Below are positions 49,966 to 58,394 of a stretch of 64,000 nt of DNA, piece by piece. Position 1 is the stretch's first letter; each line of letters opens with the position of its first letter. The notes beneath the pieces were generated by a model. That model was not told the DNA's origin and made no database searches. It saw only the letters and a program-made list of their open reading frames with translations. Source of the stretch: Hyphomicrobiales bacterium (GTDB lineage: Bacteria > Pseudomonadota > Alphaproteobacteria > Rhizobiales > JAJFHB01); the NCBI GenBank assembly GCA_021775755.1, contig JAJFHE010000021.1:62001-126000 (forward strand). Direction: 5' to 3'. The translations under genes and the position numbers were made by a program.

Positions 49966-51291
49966 ATGACATACAGTACGAGCGAATCCGGCAAACTGTT
50001 CGAGCGCGCCCAGAAGGTGCTGGTCGAGGGCGTGAGTTCAGGATCGCGCGGACCGCTCAACTACAAGCCCTATCCGCCCTATATGCGCGAAGGCAAAGGC
50101 GCACGCATCTGGGACGTTGATGGCAACGAATACATCGACTGGCAGTTGTCTTTCGGTTGTCTGCCGCTCGGACACGCGCACCCGAAAATCGTCGAGGTCG
50201 TACAAAGCGCGGTCGAGGGCGGCACGCATTTTGCCACCGCCCTTGAGGTCGAAGTCGAGACCGCCGAACTCATGGTCAACCTGTTGCCCAACGTCGACAA
50301 GGTGCGTTTCGCCAACACCGGCACCGAGGCCTGCATGACCGGCGTGCGCATAGCGCGGGGCATCACCGGCAAGCGCAAGGTGCTGAAATTCGAAGGTCAT
50401 TATCATGGCTGGTACGACGGGCTTCTTGTCAGCTCTAACCCGCAAATTCCAAGCACGCTCGGCCACCCGAACGACCCGGTACGCATCGCCGACAGTTCCG
50501 GCCTGACGCCGGGGTCGTGGGAGGACACGTTGGTCTGCGTGTGGAACGACGAAGACGCCATCGAGCGCGCGCTTGCTGCGCACGGCCACGAGATTGCCTG
50601 CGTCGTGACCGAGGCGGTTATGTCCAACATGGGCGTCATTCCGCCGAAACCCGGCTATCTCAAGCACGTGCAGGAACTCTGCCGCGCGCATGACGTTCTG
50701 TTCTATCTGGACGAGACCGTCACCGGTTTCCGCGTGGCACCGGGCGGCGCTATGGAGCTTTACGATCTGCAGCCCGACATCGTCACCTACGGCAAGGCGC
50801 TGGGGCAGGGGTTCCCGGTCGCGGCAATCGCCGGGCCGGACCACATCATGGAAAGCATCGAGCACGGCAAGGTGCTGCATTTCGGCAGCCACAACGCGCC
50901 GCGCCTTGGGTTGTACGCTACCAAGACCATGCTTGAGGAAATGACCCGCGACGACAATGCCGGGTTCAAGAAGATCGAGGCCATCGGCAACGAGATGACA
51001 AGCCGGCTCAACGAGGTGGCGCGCACCGTCAACAAGAACCGCATGGTCGTGCAGTCCGTCGGGTCGATGTTCCACCCCGTGTTCACCGACCGCGAAGAGA
51101 TCACCAACTACCGCGACTTCTGCGCCGATGTGGATCTCGGAATGTATCGCAAGTTCGCCGCGCACCTTCGCGAGAACGGCATCTTCATGACCGGCAACAC
51201 CATCCTCCACAACCTGAGCTGTACCGAACACACGAGCCAGGACATTGAGGACACGGTCAACGCGGTGGGCAATGCCCTGGAAGATATCTGA
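49966..51291 (+). CDS. Class III aminotransferase, glutamate-1-semialdehyde 2,1-aminomutase-like
   Basis: 441 aa; NEYIDWQLSFGCLPLGHAHP, FANTGTEACMTGVRIARGITG, FEGHYHGWYDG, VTYGKALGQGFPVAAIAG. Confidence 0.9.
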   Translation: MTYSTSESGKLFERAQKVLVEGVSSGSRGPLNYKPYPPYMREGKGARIWDVDGNEYIDWQLSFGCLPLGHAHPKIVEVVQSAVEGGTHFATALEVEVETAELMVNLLPNVDKVRFANTGTEACMTGVRIARGITGKRKVLKFEGHYHGWYDGLLVSSNPQIPSTLGHPNDPVRIADSSGLTPGSWEDTLVCVWNDEDAIERALAAHGHEIACVVTEAVMSNMGVIPPKPGYLKHVQELCRAHDVLFYLDETVTGFRVAPGGAMELYDLQPDIVTYGKALGQGFPVAAIAGPDHIMESIEHGKVLHFGSHNAPRLGLYATKTMLEEMTRDDNAGFKKIEAIGNEMTSRLNEVARTVNKNRMVVQSVGSMFHPVFTDREEITNYRDFCADVDLGMYRKFAAHLRENGIFMTGNTILHNLSCTEHTSQDIEDTVNAVGNALEDI

Positions 51292-51315
51292 GTGCGCGGT
51301 GCGGGAGACAGCTAA

Positions 51316-52341
51316 ATGATTACGGTAATCGCCGATGACCGCCACGCCCTGCATGCGCCTGAGAATTTCGTTGTTCGTGGCCTGCCTTCACCCAACAAGG
51401 AAACTCCCGAACGCGCGGAAATTCTGAAGCGTTCTCTGGGTGCGGCCGGCTACGAATTCACAGGCCCGGACGCCTTTGGCGAGGCGCCGCTGGCCGCCGT
51501 GCACACGGCGCGTTATCTCGACTTCCTCAAGAACGGCCACGCCGAGTGGGCGGCGCTTGGCGACAGTGCGCCCGAGATCATCCCGAACGCCTTTCCGATG
51601 GGCAAGGACGCGGGCTACCCGACCTCGATCGTCGGGCGCGCCGGCGCCCATCAGGGCGACATGGCCTGCCCGATCAACGCCGGCACGTGGGAGGCCGCGT
51701 GCGCCGCCGCCGATATCGCGCTCACCACAACGGCCCGCGTTACGAACGGCGAGCAATTCGCCTACGCGCTCTGCCGCCCGCCCGGCCACCACGCCTATGC
51801 CGATCACGCGGCGGGTTTTTGCTTTTTGAACAATGCCGCCATTGTTGCGCAGCACCTGAGAGATCAGGGCATGGCGCGCGTTTGCGTCCTCGATGTCGAC
51901 GTGCACCACGGCAACGGCACGCAGGACATCTTCTACGACCGCGACGACGTTCTCTTCGTGTCTCTGCACGGCGACCCGTCGGTCTTCTATCCCTTCCACT
52001 TCGGCTATGAAGACCAGCGCGGCGAAGGGGCGGGTGAAGGATTCAACATCAACTATCCGCTTGCACTGGGCTCCGGCGACGATCTCTTCCTCGACACACT
52101 GTCGCGCGCGCTCGAGCGCATCGATGCTTTCGCCCCTGATATGCTGATCCTGTCGCTCGGCCTCGACATTTCCGAGAGCGATCCCTACGCGGCACTGAAG
52201 GTTACCGGCGATGGCTTTGAGCGCATCGGCGCGGCTGTCGCAGGCTTCGGTCGCCCAACGGTCATCCTGCAGGAAGGCGGTTACATTTCGCCGGTGCTCG
52301 GCGACTGTCTCGTGCGCTGTCTGGCGCCCTTCAACGGCTGA
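51316..52341 (+). CDS. Histone deacetylase / acetylpolyamine amidohydrolase family protein
   Basis: 341 aa; CRPPGHHAYADHAAGFCFLNNAAIVAQ, VLDVDVHHGNGTQDIFY, SLGLDISESDP. Confidence 0.92.
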   Translation: MITVIADDRHALHAPENFVVRGLPSPNKETPERAEILKRSLGAAGYEFTGPDAFGEAPLAAVHTARYLDFLKNGHAEWAALGDSAPEIIPNAFPMGKDAGYPTSIVGRAGAHQGDMACPINAGTWEAACAAADIALTTTARVTNGEQFAYALCRPPGHHAYADHAAGFCFLNNAAIVAQHLRDQGMARVCVLDVDVHHGNGTQDIFYDRDDVLFVSLHGDPSVFYPFHFGYEDQRGEGAGEGFNINYPLALGSGDDLFLDTLSRALERIDAFAPDMLILSLGLDISESDPYAALKVTGDGFERIGAAVAGFGRPTVILQEGGYISPVLGDCLVRCLAPFNG

Positions 52342-52355
52342 GGCAGGATGCGGGC

Positions 52356-53150
52356 ATGGGAGTGCGCGAAAGCTACTTCGCGAACGGCTGGTGCCGGTTC
52401 CCGGCCGACCCGGCACTGACGGCCTGGGTCGAGCACGCCTTGCCCGCCGCCCGCGCGGCGGTCGCGGATCGCGAAAACGCCGAATGGCTGCGCTGCGGCG
52501 GCACCTGGTTTGTCGGCGTGCATGCCTTGCCCAATGATAGATCGGGCATCGTCGATGGCGGACCGGTGTTGGCGGGCGAGGCGGTTACGTTCCTGCGCGA
52601 GGTTCTGGAGCTTGGACTGTTCGAATGGGACCGGGCGCAGGTATCGTCCTGTTACCCGGGTTACCCGCAGCCCTCCGCCTCTGAGCCGGAACCCGCATAC
52701 CGCTACCATATCAAACGCGCGGCCGCCCACATCGACGGTCTTCGCGCCGAAGGCCCCGAACGACGGCGCCATCTGCGCGAGCATCACGGTTTCCTTCTCG
52801 GCGTGCCGATGGTCGAGGCCGGTGCCGGCGCCTCGCCGCTCGTTGTGTGGGAGGGCTCGCACGAAATTGCCCGCGACGCCTTCCACGAAATCTATGACGG
52901 AATGGCTCCGCAAGACTGGGGCGAGGTGGATGTAACGCAAGCCTATCACGCCCTGCGCCGCCGCATCTTCGGGGCCTGCGAGCGCATTGAAATCCCCGCC
53001 CGGCCCGGCGAAGCCTACCTCGTGCACCGCCTGGCGCTGCACGGCATAACCCCCTGGGACCCGAGCGCAGAAGCTGGCCCTGACGGCCGCATGATCGCCT
53101 ATTTCAGGCCCGAAATCGGCGGGCCTGAGAATTGGCTGGAGGCGCCTTAG
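52356..53150 (+). CDS. Hypothetical protein, possible Fe(II)/2OG-type oxygenase fold
   Basis: 264 aa; HID (HxD) and distal H (VHRLALHGITPW) spacing reminiscent of 2OG oxygenases; weak inference only. Confidence 0.55.
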   Translation: MGVRESYFANGWCRFPADPALTAWVEHALPAARAAVADRENAEWLRCGGTWFVGVHALPNDRSGIVDGGPVLAGEAVTFLREVLELGLFEWDRAQVSSCYPGYPQPSASEPEPAYRYHIKRAAAHIDGLRAEGPERRRHLREHHGFLLGVPMVEAGAGASPLVVWEGSHEIARDAFHEIYDGMAPQDWGEVDVTQAYHALRRRIFGACERIEIPARPGEAYLVHRLALHGITPWDPSAEAGPDGRMIAYFRPEIGGPENWLEAP

Positions 53151-53818
53151 AACTTGCCGTGCTTCAGATAGGCCTGCTGCGGATCCATGCCGGACAGGAT
53201 GGCCGTGCGCACTTTGTTTTCCGCCGCAATGGCGGCCTCCGCCTCACCCACTATGTCGGGGGCGATAGCCTTCGGGATGCGGATCAGACCGTCGCGGTCG
53301 CCGATCATGTAGTCGCCGGGCGCAATCGTCACATCGCCGATCGTGATGTCGGTGTCGACGGCGCGTGGTTTCCAGTGGCCGACGATGTCGCGCGGGCTGA
53401 AGCCGCGGCCCCAGGCCTGGAATCCCATCTCGAGAAGAAAGTTGGTGTCGCGGATGTAGCCGTCGGCAATCGCCCCGAGCACGCCCTTGTCCTTGAGTGT
53501 CTCGGCGGAGAGTTCGCCCATATGCGCAACCACGCGGTCATTTGGCTGCGATACCCAGATATGGCCCGCCGGCGCGCGCGACAGAAGACCGGTCCATTCC
53601 AGGAGCGTCTCGTGCGGATCGAAGCCGGGTCCGGCCATGCCGTCGATTGTGAACGCCGGGCCGGCGAGGCATTTGTCGGGAATGAGCGGCCTGATCTCTT
53701 CCGGCAACACGAAGTCACTCAGGCCGCGCGTGCGCATGACATCGTGGACGACGCCGGAGTAGCAGCGTTCAAGACGCGCCGTTAGTTCGCCGGTCACGCG
53801 TGCGCCCTCTACCGTCAC
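53147..53818 (-). CDS. RraA-like / 4-hydroxy-4-methyl-2-oxoglutarate aldolase family protein
   Basis: GTG start at 53818 overlapping upstream stop (GTGA); GPAFTIDGMAGPG…GVLGAIADGYIRDTNFLLEMGFQAWGRGFSPRDIVGHW…GDYMIGDRDGLIRIP. Confidence 0.85.
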   Translation of the reverse strand: MTVEGARVTGELTARLERCYSGVVHDVMRTRGLSDFVLPEEIRPLIPDKCLAGPAFTIDGMAGPGFDPHETLLEWTGLLSRAPAGHIWVSQPNDRVVAHMGELSAETLKDKGVLGAIADGYIRDTNFLLEMGFQAWGRGFSPRDIVGHWKPRAVDTDITIGDVTIAPGDYMIGDRDGLIRIPKAIAPDIVGEAEAAIAAENKVRTAILSGMDPQQAYLKHGKF

Positions 53819-56241
53819 TTCCGCATCGCCGCGCCGTCGGGATCGTACGGGCTGGCGGCGATGATGCGGGCGCCGCGTTCGACGCCGACGATGTGGGCCG
53901 TCATGTCCGAGCCTTGGTCGATATGTTCGACGTCGATGAGTGCCATGGCGAGGCTCTTGGCCGTGTGGTGGCCGTAACCGCCCGATGTGATGAAGCCGAC
54001 CCGCTTGCCGCCCTTCCACACCGGCTCATAGCCCGATGCGTCCGCATCGTCCGCGTCGATCTCGAGCGTTACGAGTTTCTGCGGGGCGGTGTTCTTGTCC
54101 TTCTCCGCCAGTGCCGCCTCGCGCCCGACGAAGTCGCCCTTGTTCCAGTCGATCCAGCGGTCCATGCCGGTCATGCCCGGGGTGTAGCCTTGCGTGAACT
54201 CCGCGCTCCAGATGCCGAAACTCTTTTCCAGCCGAAGCGAGTTCATCGCATAGAAGCCGTATTCGCGCATGCCGAACTCTGCTCCCGCCTCGAGCAGGGT
54301 CTCGCGCAAGCTGATGTGCTCCGCCGCCGAACAGTTGATCTCGTAGCCAAGCTCGCCCGATACCGACAGCCGCGCGACGCGGGCCCGCATGAGGCCGACA
54401 TCGAGCGCCGTGCAGCCCATGAAGGGCAGGGCCGTGTGGCTGACATCTTGATGGGTGAGCTTTGCCAGAACGTCTCGCGACTTCGGCCCCGACAGCGAGA
54501 AGCCGACGGTTGCATCGGAAATGTCGCGCACCGTCACGTCGTTTGCGGAGAATTCTTCACGCCGGTCGGCGAACCAGCGCATGTGCCATGCGCGAAGATA
54601 ATAGGACCCCATGATCCACCAGGTGCCATCGCCCCAGTTGAAGATCGTGAGGTCGCCCTTCATGCGGCCGTCGGACCCGAGCATCGGCGCCAGTCTGGCG
54701 CGTCCGGGCCCGGGCAGCTTCGAGGCCATGACGCGGTCGAGCCAGGCCTCAGCGCCGGCGCTGGTTACCTCGAACCGCGAGAAGCCGGAGATATCGAGAA
54801 GCCCGACAGAGCCGCGAACGGCCTTGCATTCCTCCGCCACGATATCGAAGGCGTTGGAGCGCTTGAGGGTCGGCGTTTCCTCAAAACCCCTGGGGCCGAA
54901 CATCAATGGCGTCTCAAGGCCCCAGGTGCAGCCCCACTTGCAGCCCGCCGCGCTCATCGCGTCATAGGCGGGTGACTTTTTCAACGGCCTGCCCGCCGGC
55001 AGCTGTTCGTTCGGATAGGTCATCACGAAGCGGCGCGAATAGAACTGGCCCGTGGTCTGGCGGATGTACTCGCGGTTCGACGCAAAGTCGCCGTAGCGCG
55101 CGATGTCCATCGGCCAGACGTCGGCTTCCGCCTCGCCGTGGATCATCAGTTCGGCCAGCGATTTGCCGACGCCGCCGCCCTGCAGAAAGCCCGCCATGAC
55201 ACCGCAGGCGAGCCAGTAGTTCTTGAGGCCGGAAACGGCACCGACCAGCGGATTGCCGTCCGGTGAAAACGTGAAGGCGCCGTTGACCCATTTTTTCACG
55301 CCTACCGTCTGCAGCGCCGGATAGCGCTCGAATGCGAGCGTCAGTTCATCGGATATGCGGTCGGTATCTTCCTGAATGAGTTCGACGCCATAGTCCCAGG
55401 GCGCGCCGTCGATGTTCCAGTGCTTGTGATTGATCTCGTAGATCCCGAGCAGAACGCCCTGGTGTTCCTGGCGCATGTAGGTGAAGCCTTCGAGGTCCAC
55501 CATCATGGGTACTTCGTGGTCCATCGCCGCGACCTCCGGGATGGTCTCGGTGAGGAGATAGTGGTGTTCGAGCGGCGACAGCGGCAGATCGAGGCCGACC
55601 ATGCGTCCGACCTGCTTGGCCCACAGCCCGCCTGCATTGACGACGTGCTCGGCGGTGATCGTGCCGTTTTCCGTGACCACTTCCCACATGCCGTCGGCGC
55701 GCTGGTTCAGTTCCTCCACCTTGTTGTTCTCAATCACCGTGGCGCCGCGTTTGCGCGCCGCGCCCGCATAGGCATAGACCGTGCCATAGGTGTCGACATA
55801 GCCTTCGCGGTCCGCCCACAGCCCGCCGATAACGCCCGACACATCCATGATCGGGCACTTTTCCTTGATCTCGTCCGGCGTCATCAAATAGCAGTCTTCG
55901 ATGCCGATAGTCTGGAAGATGCGGTAGGCCGACTGCAGCCATTCCCAGCGCGCCGGCGCTGACGCAACGGTGATGCCACCGGTCATGTGCAGGCCGATAT
56001 TCTGACCGGACTCTTCCTCGATCTCGGACAGGAGGTCGATGGTATAGGCCTGCAGAGCCGCCATGTTGGGATCGGCATTGAGTGCATGAATGCCGCCGGC
56101 GGCATGCCACGACGAGCCCGCGGTAAGCACGGAACGCTCCACCAGAGCGACATCGGTCCAGCCGAATTTTGCCAGGTGATAGAGGACTGACGCTCCGACG
56201 ACGCCGCCGCCGATAACGACGACCCGGTAATGCGATTTCAT
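53815..56241 (-). CDS. FAD-dependent oxidoreductase + GcvT domain (dimethylglycine/sarcosine dehydrogenase family)
   Basis: 808 aa; YRVVVIGGGVVGASVLYHLAKFGWTDVALVERSVLTAGSSWHAAGGIHALN…; C-terminal aminomethyltransferase (GcvT) domain. Confidence 0.92.
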   Translation of the reverse strand: MKSHYRVVVIGGGVVGASVLYHLAKFGWTDVALVERSVLTAGSSWHAAGGIHALNADPNMAALQAYTIDLLSEIEEESGQNIGLHMTGGITVASAPARWEWLQSAYRIFQTIGIEDCYLMTPDEIKEKCPIMDVSGVIGGLWADREGYVDTYGTVYAYAGAARKRGATVIENNKVEELNQRADGMWEVVTENGTITAEHVVNAGGLWAKQVGRMVGLDLPLSPLEHHYLLTETIPEVAAMDHEVPMMVDLEGFTYMRQEHQGVLLGIYEINHKHWNIDGAPWDYGVELIQEDTDRISDELTLAFERYPALQTVGVKKWVNGAFTFSPDGNPLVGAVSGLKNYWLACGVMAGFLQGGGVGKSLAELMIHGEAEADVWPMDIARYGDFASNREYIRQTTGQFYSRRFVMTYPNEQLPAGRPLKKSPAYDAMSAAGCKWGCTWGLETPLMFGPRGFEETPTLKRSNAFDIVAEECKAVRGSVGLLDISGFSRFEVTSAGAEAWLDRVMASKLPGPGRARLAPMLGSDGRMKGDLTIFNWGDGTWWIMGSYYLRAWHMRWFADRREEFSANDVTVRDISDATVGFSLSGPKSRDVLAKLTHQDVSHTALPFMGCTALDVGLMRARVARLSVSGELGYEINCSAAEHISLRETLLEAGAEFGMREYGFYAMNSLRLEKSFGIWSAEFTQGYTPGMTGMDRWIDWNKGDFVGREAALAEKDKNTAPQKLVTLEIDADDADASGYEPVWKGGKRVGFITSGGYGHHTAKSLAMALIDVEHIDQGSDMTAHIVGVERGARIIAASPYDPDGAAMRK

Positions 56242-56347
56242 GACGGCTCTCTCCCGCGCGGCTTAATCCCGATTACCGACAATCCTGCCGACTTTTGACG
56301 CGCGGGCAAAGGAGAAATACGACGCATACGAAAACGAATGCGGCGTG

Positions 56348-57259
56348 TCAGTCGGGGGCGCCGCCGTGCGCCAGCCAGCGGGCGCAGTCGGGCCCGAGTT
56401 CCGCGGCCGCCCGGTCTTCATAGGCACGGCTGTCTTCAGCGCTCAATACGTCACGCCAGCGGCCGTTCTGGCCTTTATGAATGAAGACGCTGGCGCCCGC
56501 GTCCCAGAACGCGCCGCCCAGCGGCACGCTCTTTGAGGCGTTGGCCTTCATGTGGTCGAAGCTGCAGTGTTTGAGGATCTTGGGCCAGACGTCTTCGTCG
56601 ATGCTGATTTCGAGAAACGCGGCGATCTTGCGGATTTCTCCAGCCATGTCCTGCTTCAGATCGGCGAAATGCACGAAATGAACATTGGGAAGATGGCGGA
56701 TCTCCCACCAGGTGTGCACGTTTTCCCAGAATGGCCAGAACGGGAAGCCGTCGCGTTCGAGCCACTCAAGAAAATACTGCCGGATCGACGCGACCGGCTT
56801 TTCGATCGCTGGTCCGACGCGGCCCGGCGTGTTGTTCAAGGCGTCGTACCAGACCACGTTGGCATTGGCATGGTGGTTGTACAGGCTCCACACCACATCG
56901 CGCCCGTCGCGTGCGATGTAGATGTATTTGGCGCGTGGCGAAAAAACGAGTGCGTCGACCGGCAGATGCGTCTTGACGAAGCGCCGGTGGGTTTGCGCCT
57001 CGACTTCGGGAAGCTTTACCTCCTTCGGCGGCACGCGCAGATCGAGCCATGGCGACATTTCCGCCACCTCCAGTTCTTCCGCGCCTTCGAAAATGAGTTG
57101 CGCGATGATCTGCTGCATCCATGTCGTGCCGGCCTTGGCGTAGGTCGATATAACGATATCGTCGTCGCGGAATGCAAAGTCGTTCCAGATCGTCGAATCG
57201 AAATGATGATTGTGCAGTTCCCGGGTCTTCTCGGGCCAGACAACGGATCGCGAAGACAT
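56348..57259 (-). CDS. Sulfotransferase domain protein
   Basis: MSSRSVVWPEKTRELHNHHFDSTIWNDFAFRDDDIVISTYAKAGTTWMQQIIAQLIFEG (PAPS 5' loop), YIYIARDGRDVVWSLYNHH. Confidence 0.9.
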   Translation of the reverse strand: MSSRSVVWPEKTRELHNHHFDSTIWNDFAFRDDDIVISTYAKAGTTWMQQIIAQLIFEGAEELEVAEMSPWLDLRVPPKEVKLPEVEAQTHRRFVKTHLPVDALVFSPRAKYIYIARDGRDVVWSLYNHHANANVVWYDALNNTPGRVGPAIEKPVASIRQYFLEWLERDGFPFWPFWENVHTWWEIRHLPNVHFVHFADLKQDMAGEIRKIAAFLEISIDEDVWPKILKHCSFDHMKANASKSVPLGGAFWDAGASVFIHKGQNGRWRDVLSAEDSRAYEDRAAAELGPDCARWLAHGGAPD

Positions 57260-57303
57260 CGTACTCTTCCCGGCCCGGCTCGGGACCATGCTGCTGCCCG
57301 TTC

Positions 57304-57405
57304 TCAGAAACGGAACGGTTTCATCGTCAAGGGTATGATGAGCACCGGCATCGGTACAAGCACGGGAAGCAGAAGCCGCAAGATGTCGGCGATACAGAAT
57401 GGGTG
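57304..57405 (-). pseudogene. Relic of TRAP transporter large permease (DctM) C-terminus
   Basis: HPFCIADILRLLLPVLVPMPVLIIPLTMKPFRF* versus intact paralogue at 59599: TPFWIADIFRLLLLVLVPMLVLIIPLTMKPFHF*. Confidence 0.8.
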
Positions 57406-57412
57406 CCGCTCA

Positions 57413-57676
57413 TCAGATCGCTGCCCAGGCGAAGCGCCAGGAAAGGTCTGCCCACACATACCAGACACCGAATCCGCCCCACATCGTGACAATCAACCAG
57501 AACAGAGCCGGGTTGCCGGATCTCTCTATGGTCTCGACGACGAAGGCTTGCCCGCTGCGTGCGCTGATCGAGGCCCAGTAGACAAAGAGCAGTCCCCAGA
57601 CCCAGTACCACTCGCGGTAGCTGGCGATCGCAAGGACGGCGATGGATGCTGCCGTGAACCATTTAATGGTTCTCAT
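57413..57676 (-). CDS. Small Trp-rich membrane protein (87 aa)
   Basis: MRTIKWFTAASIAVLAIASYREWYWVWGLLFVYWASISARSG…LFWLIVTMWGGFGVWYVWADLSWRFAWAAI; two to three hydrophobic segments, immediately downstream of tetR. Confidence 0.65.
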   Translation of the reverse strand: MRTIKWFTAASIAVLAIASYREWYWVWGLLFVYWASISARSGQAFVVETIERSGNPALFWLIVTMWGGFGVWYVWADLSWRFAWAAI

Positions 57677-57679
57677 GGG

Positions 57680-58264
57680 TTATGTCTCCAGCGTGCGGAT
57701 CAGGCGCCATGCTGCTTGACTGGCGAGCTCGCGATGACTGTCTGGAAGCTGCAGTGGGCTGAACGCATCGACGCTGAAATAAATGCTCAAGAGGCCAAGC
57801 GAAACCTCCGCAATTGCCGACGGCGAAGCGCGCTGGTACCGGGTAGACAATTCCTGAGCAACGAGGCGTTCAAATTCGAGCAGCCAGGATTTCAGGCGTG
57901 CGCCTATGTCGGGATAGAGTTTACTGGCCGATATCAGTGCTTGCGCGACAGAAAGGTCTTCCGAGCTCGTACCCAATGACGGTTCGAACAGGGCGTCCAC
58001 CAGATGTTCGATGCGGTCGTATTCAGGAAGCCACTCAAACAGCGCCTCGGTGGATGCCGTGAACTCCCGTTCAACGCGCACACCAAGCGCGGCAACAAGT
58101 GCTTCCCGGTTGCCGATGTAGTGGCGCAGGATCGTGCGCTGGACACCGGCTTCCTCGGCAATGCGCTCCAGCGTCGAACCTTCCAGTCCATAGCGGGCGA
58201 CACACCGCGCGAAGGCATCGAGGATTTCTTCTGTGCGCTGCTCTTTGACGCTCGGCCGGCCCAT
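57680..58264 (-). CDS. TetR/AcrR family transcriptional regulator
   Basis: MGRPSVKEQRTEEILDAFARCVARYGLEGSTLERIAEEAGVQRTILRHYIGNREALVAALG. Confidence 0.92.
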   Translation of the reverse strand: MGRPSVKEQRTEEILDAFARCVARYGLEGSTLERIAEEAGVQRTILRHYIGNREALVAALGVRVEREFTASTEALFEWLPEYDRIEHLVDALFEPSLGTSSEDLSVAQALISASKLYPDIGARLKSWLLEFERLVAQELSTRYQRASPSAIAEVSLGLLSIYFSVDAFSPLQLPDSHRELASQAAWRLIRTLET

Positions 58265-58277
58265 TCCCGATTCTTTC

Positions 58278-58303
58278 GTATATTTTCATTATTGAAAAAA
58301 TAC
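58278..58303. promoter_or_regulatory. Candidate TetR operator GTATATTTTCA-TTAT-TGAAAAAATAC
   Basis: 11-bp arms with 10/11 complementarity, 14 bp upstream of tetR start, in the divergent tetR/Rieske promoter region. Confidence 0.6.
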
Positions 58304-58394
58304 ACTGGCTAACTTATATTGTCAAATATGAAAATTAATTGGGTGCCTCCCACCGGTGCCCGCGACCGCAGCCCCCGTCGAAATGGAGCCAGCA

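Noticed and set aside
50038-51354. 438-aa minus-strand ORF
   Set aside because: Antisense to the class III aminotransferase; His/Val/Gly-rich shadow ORF without motifs.
53800-54975. 391-aa plus-strand ORF
   Set aside because: Antisense to the dimethylglycine dehydrogenase-like gene; no homology evident.
56552-57979. 475-aa plus-strand ORF
   Set aside because: Spans antisense of sulfotransferase, the TRAP relic and tetR; cannot be one real gene.
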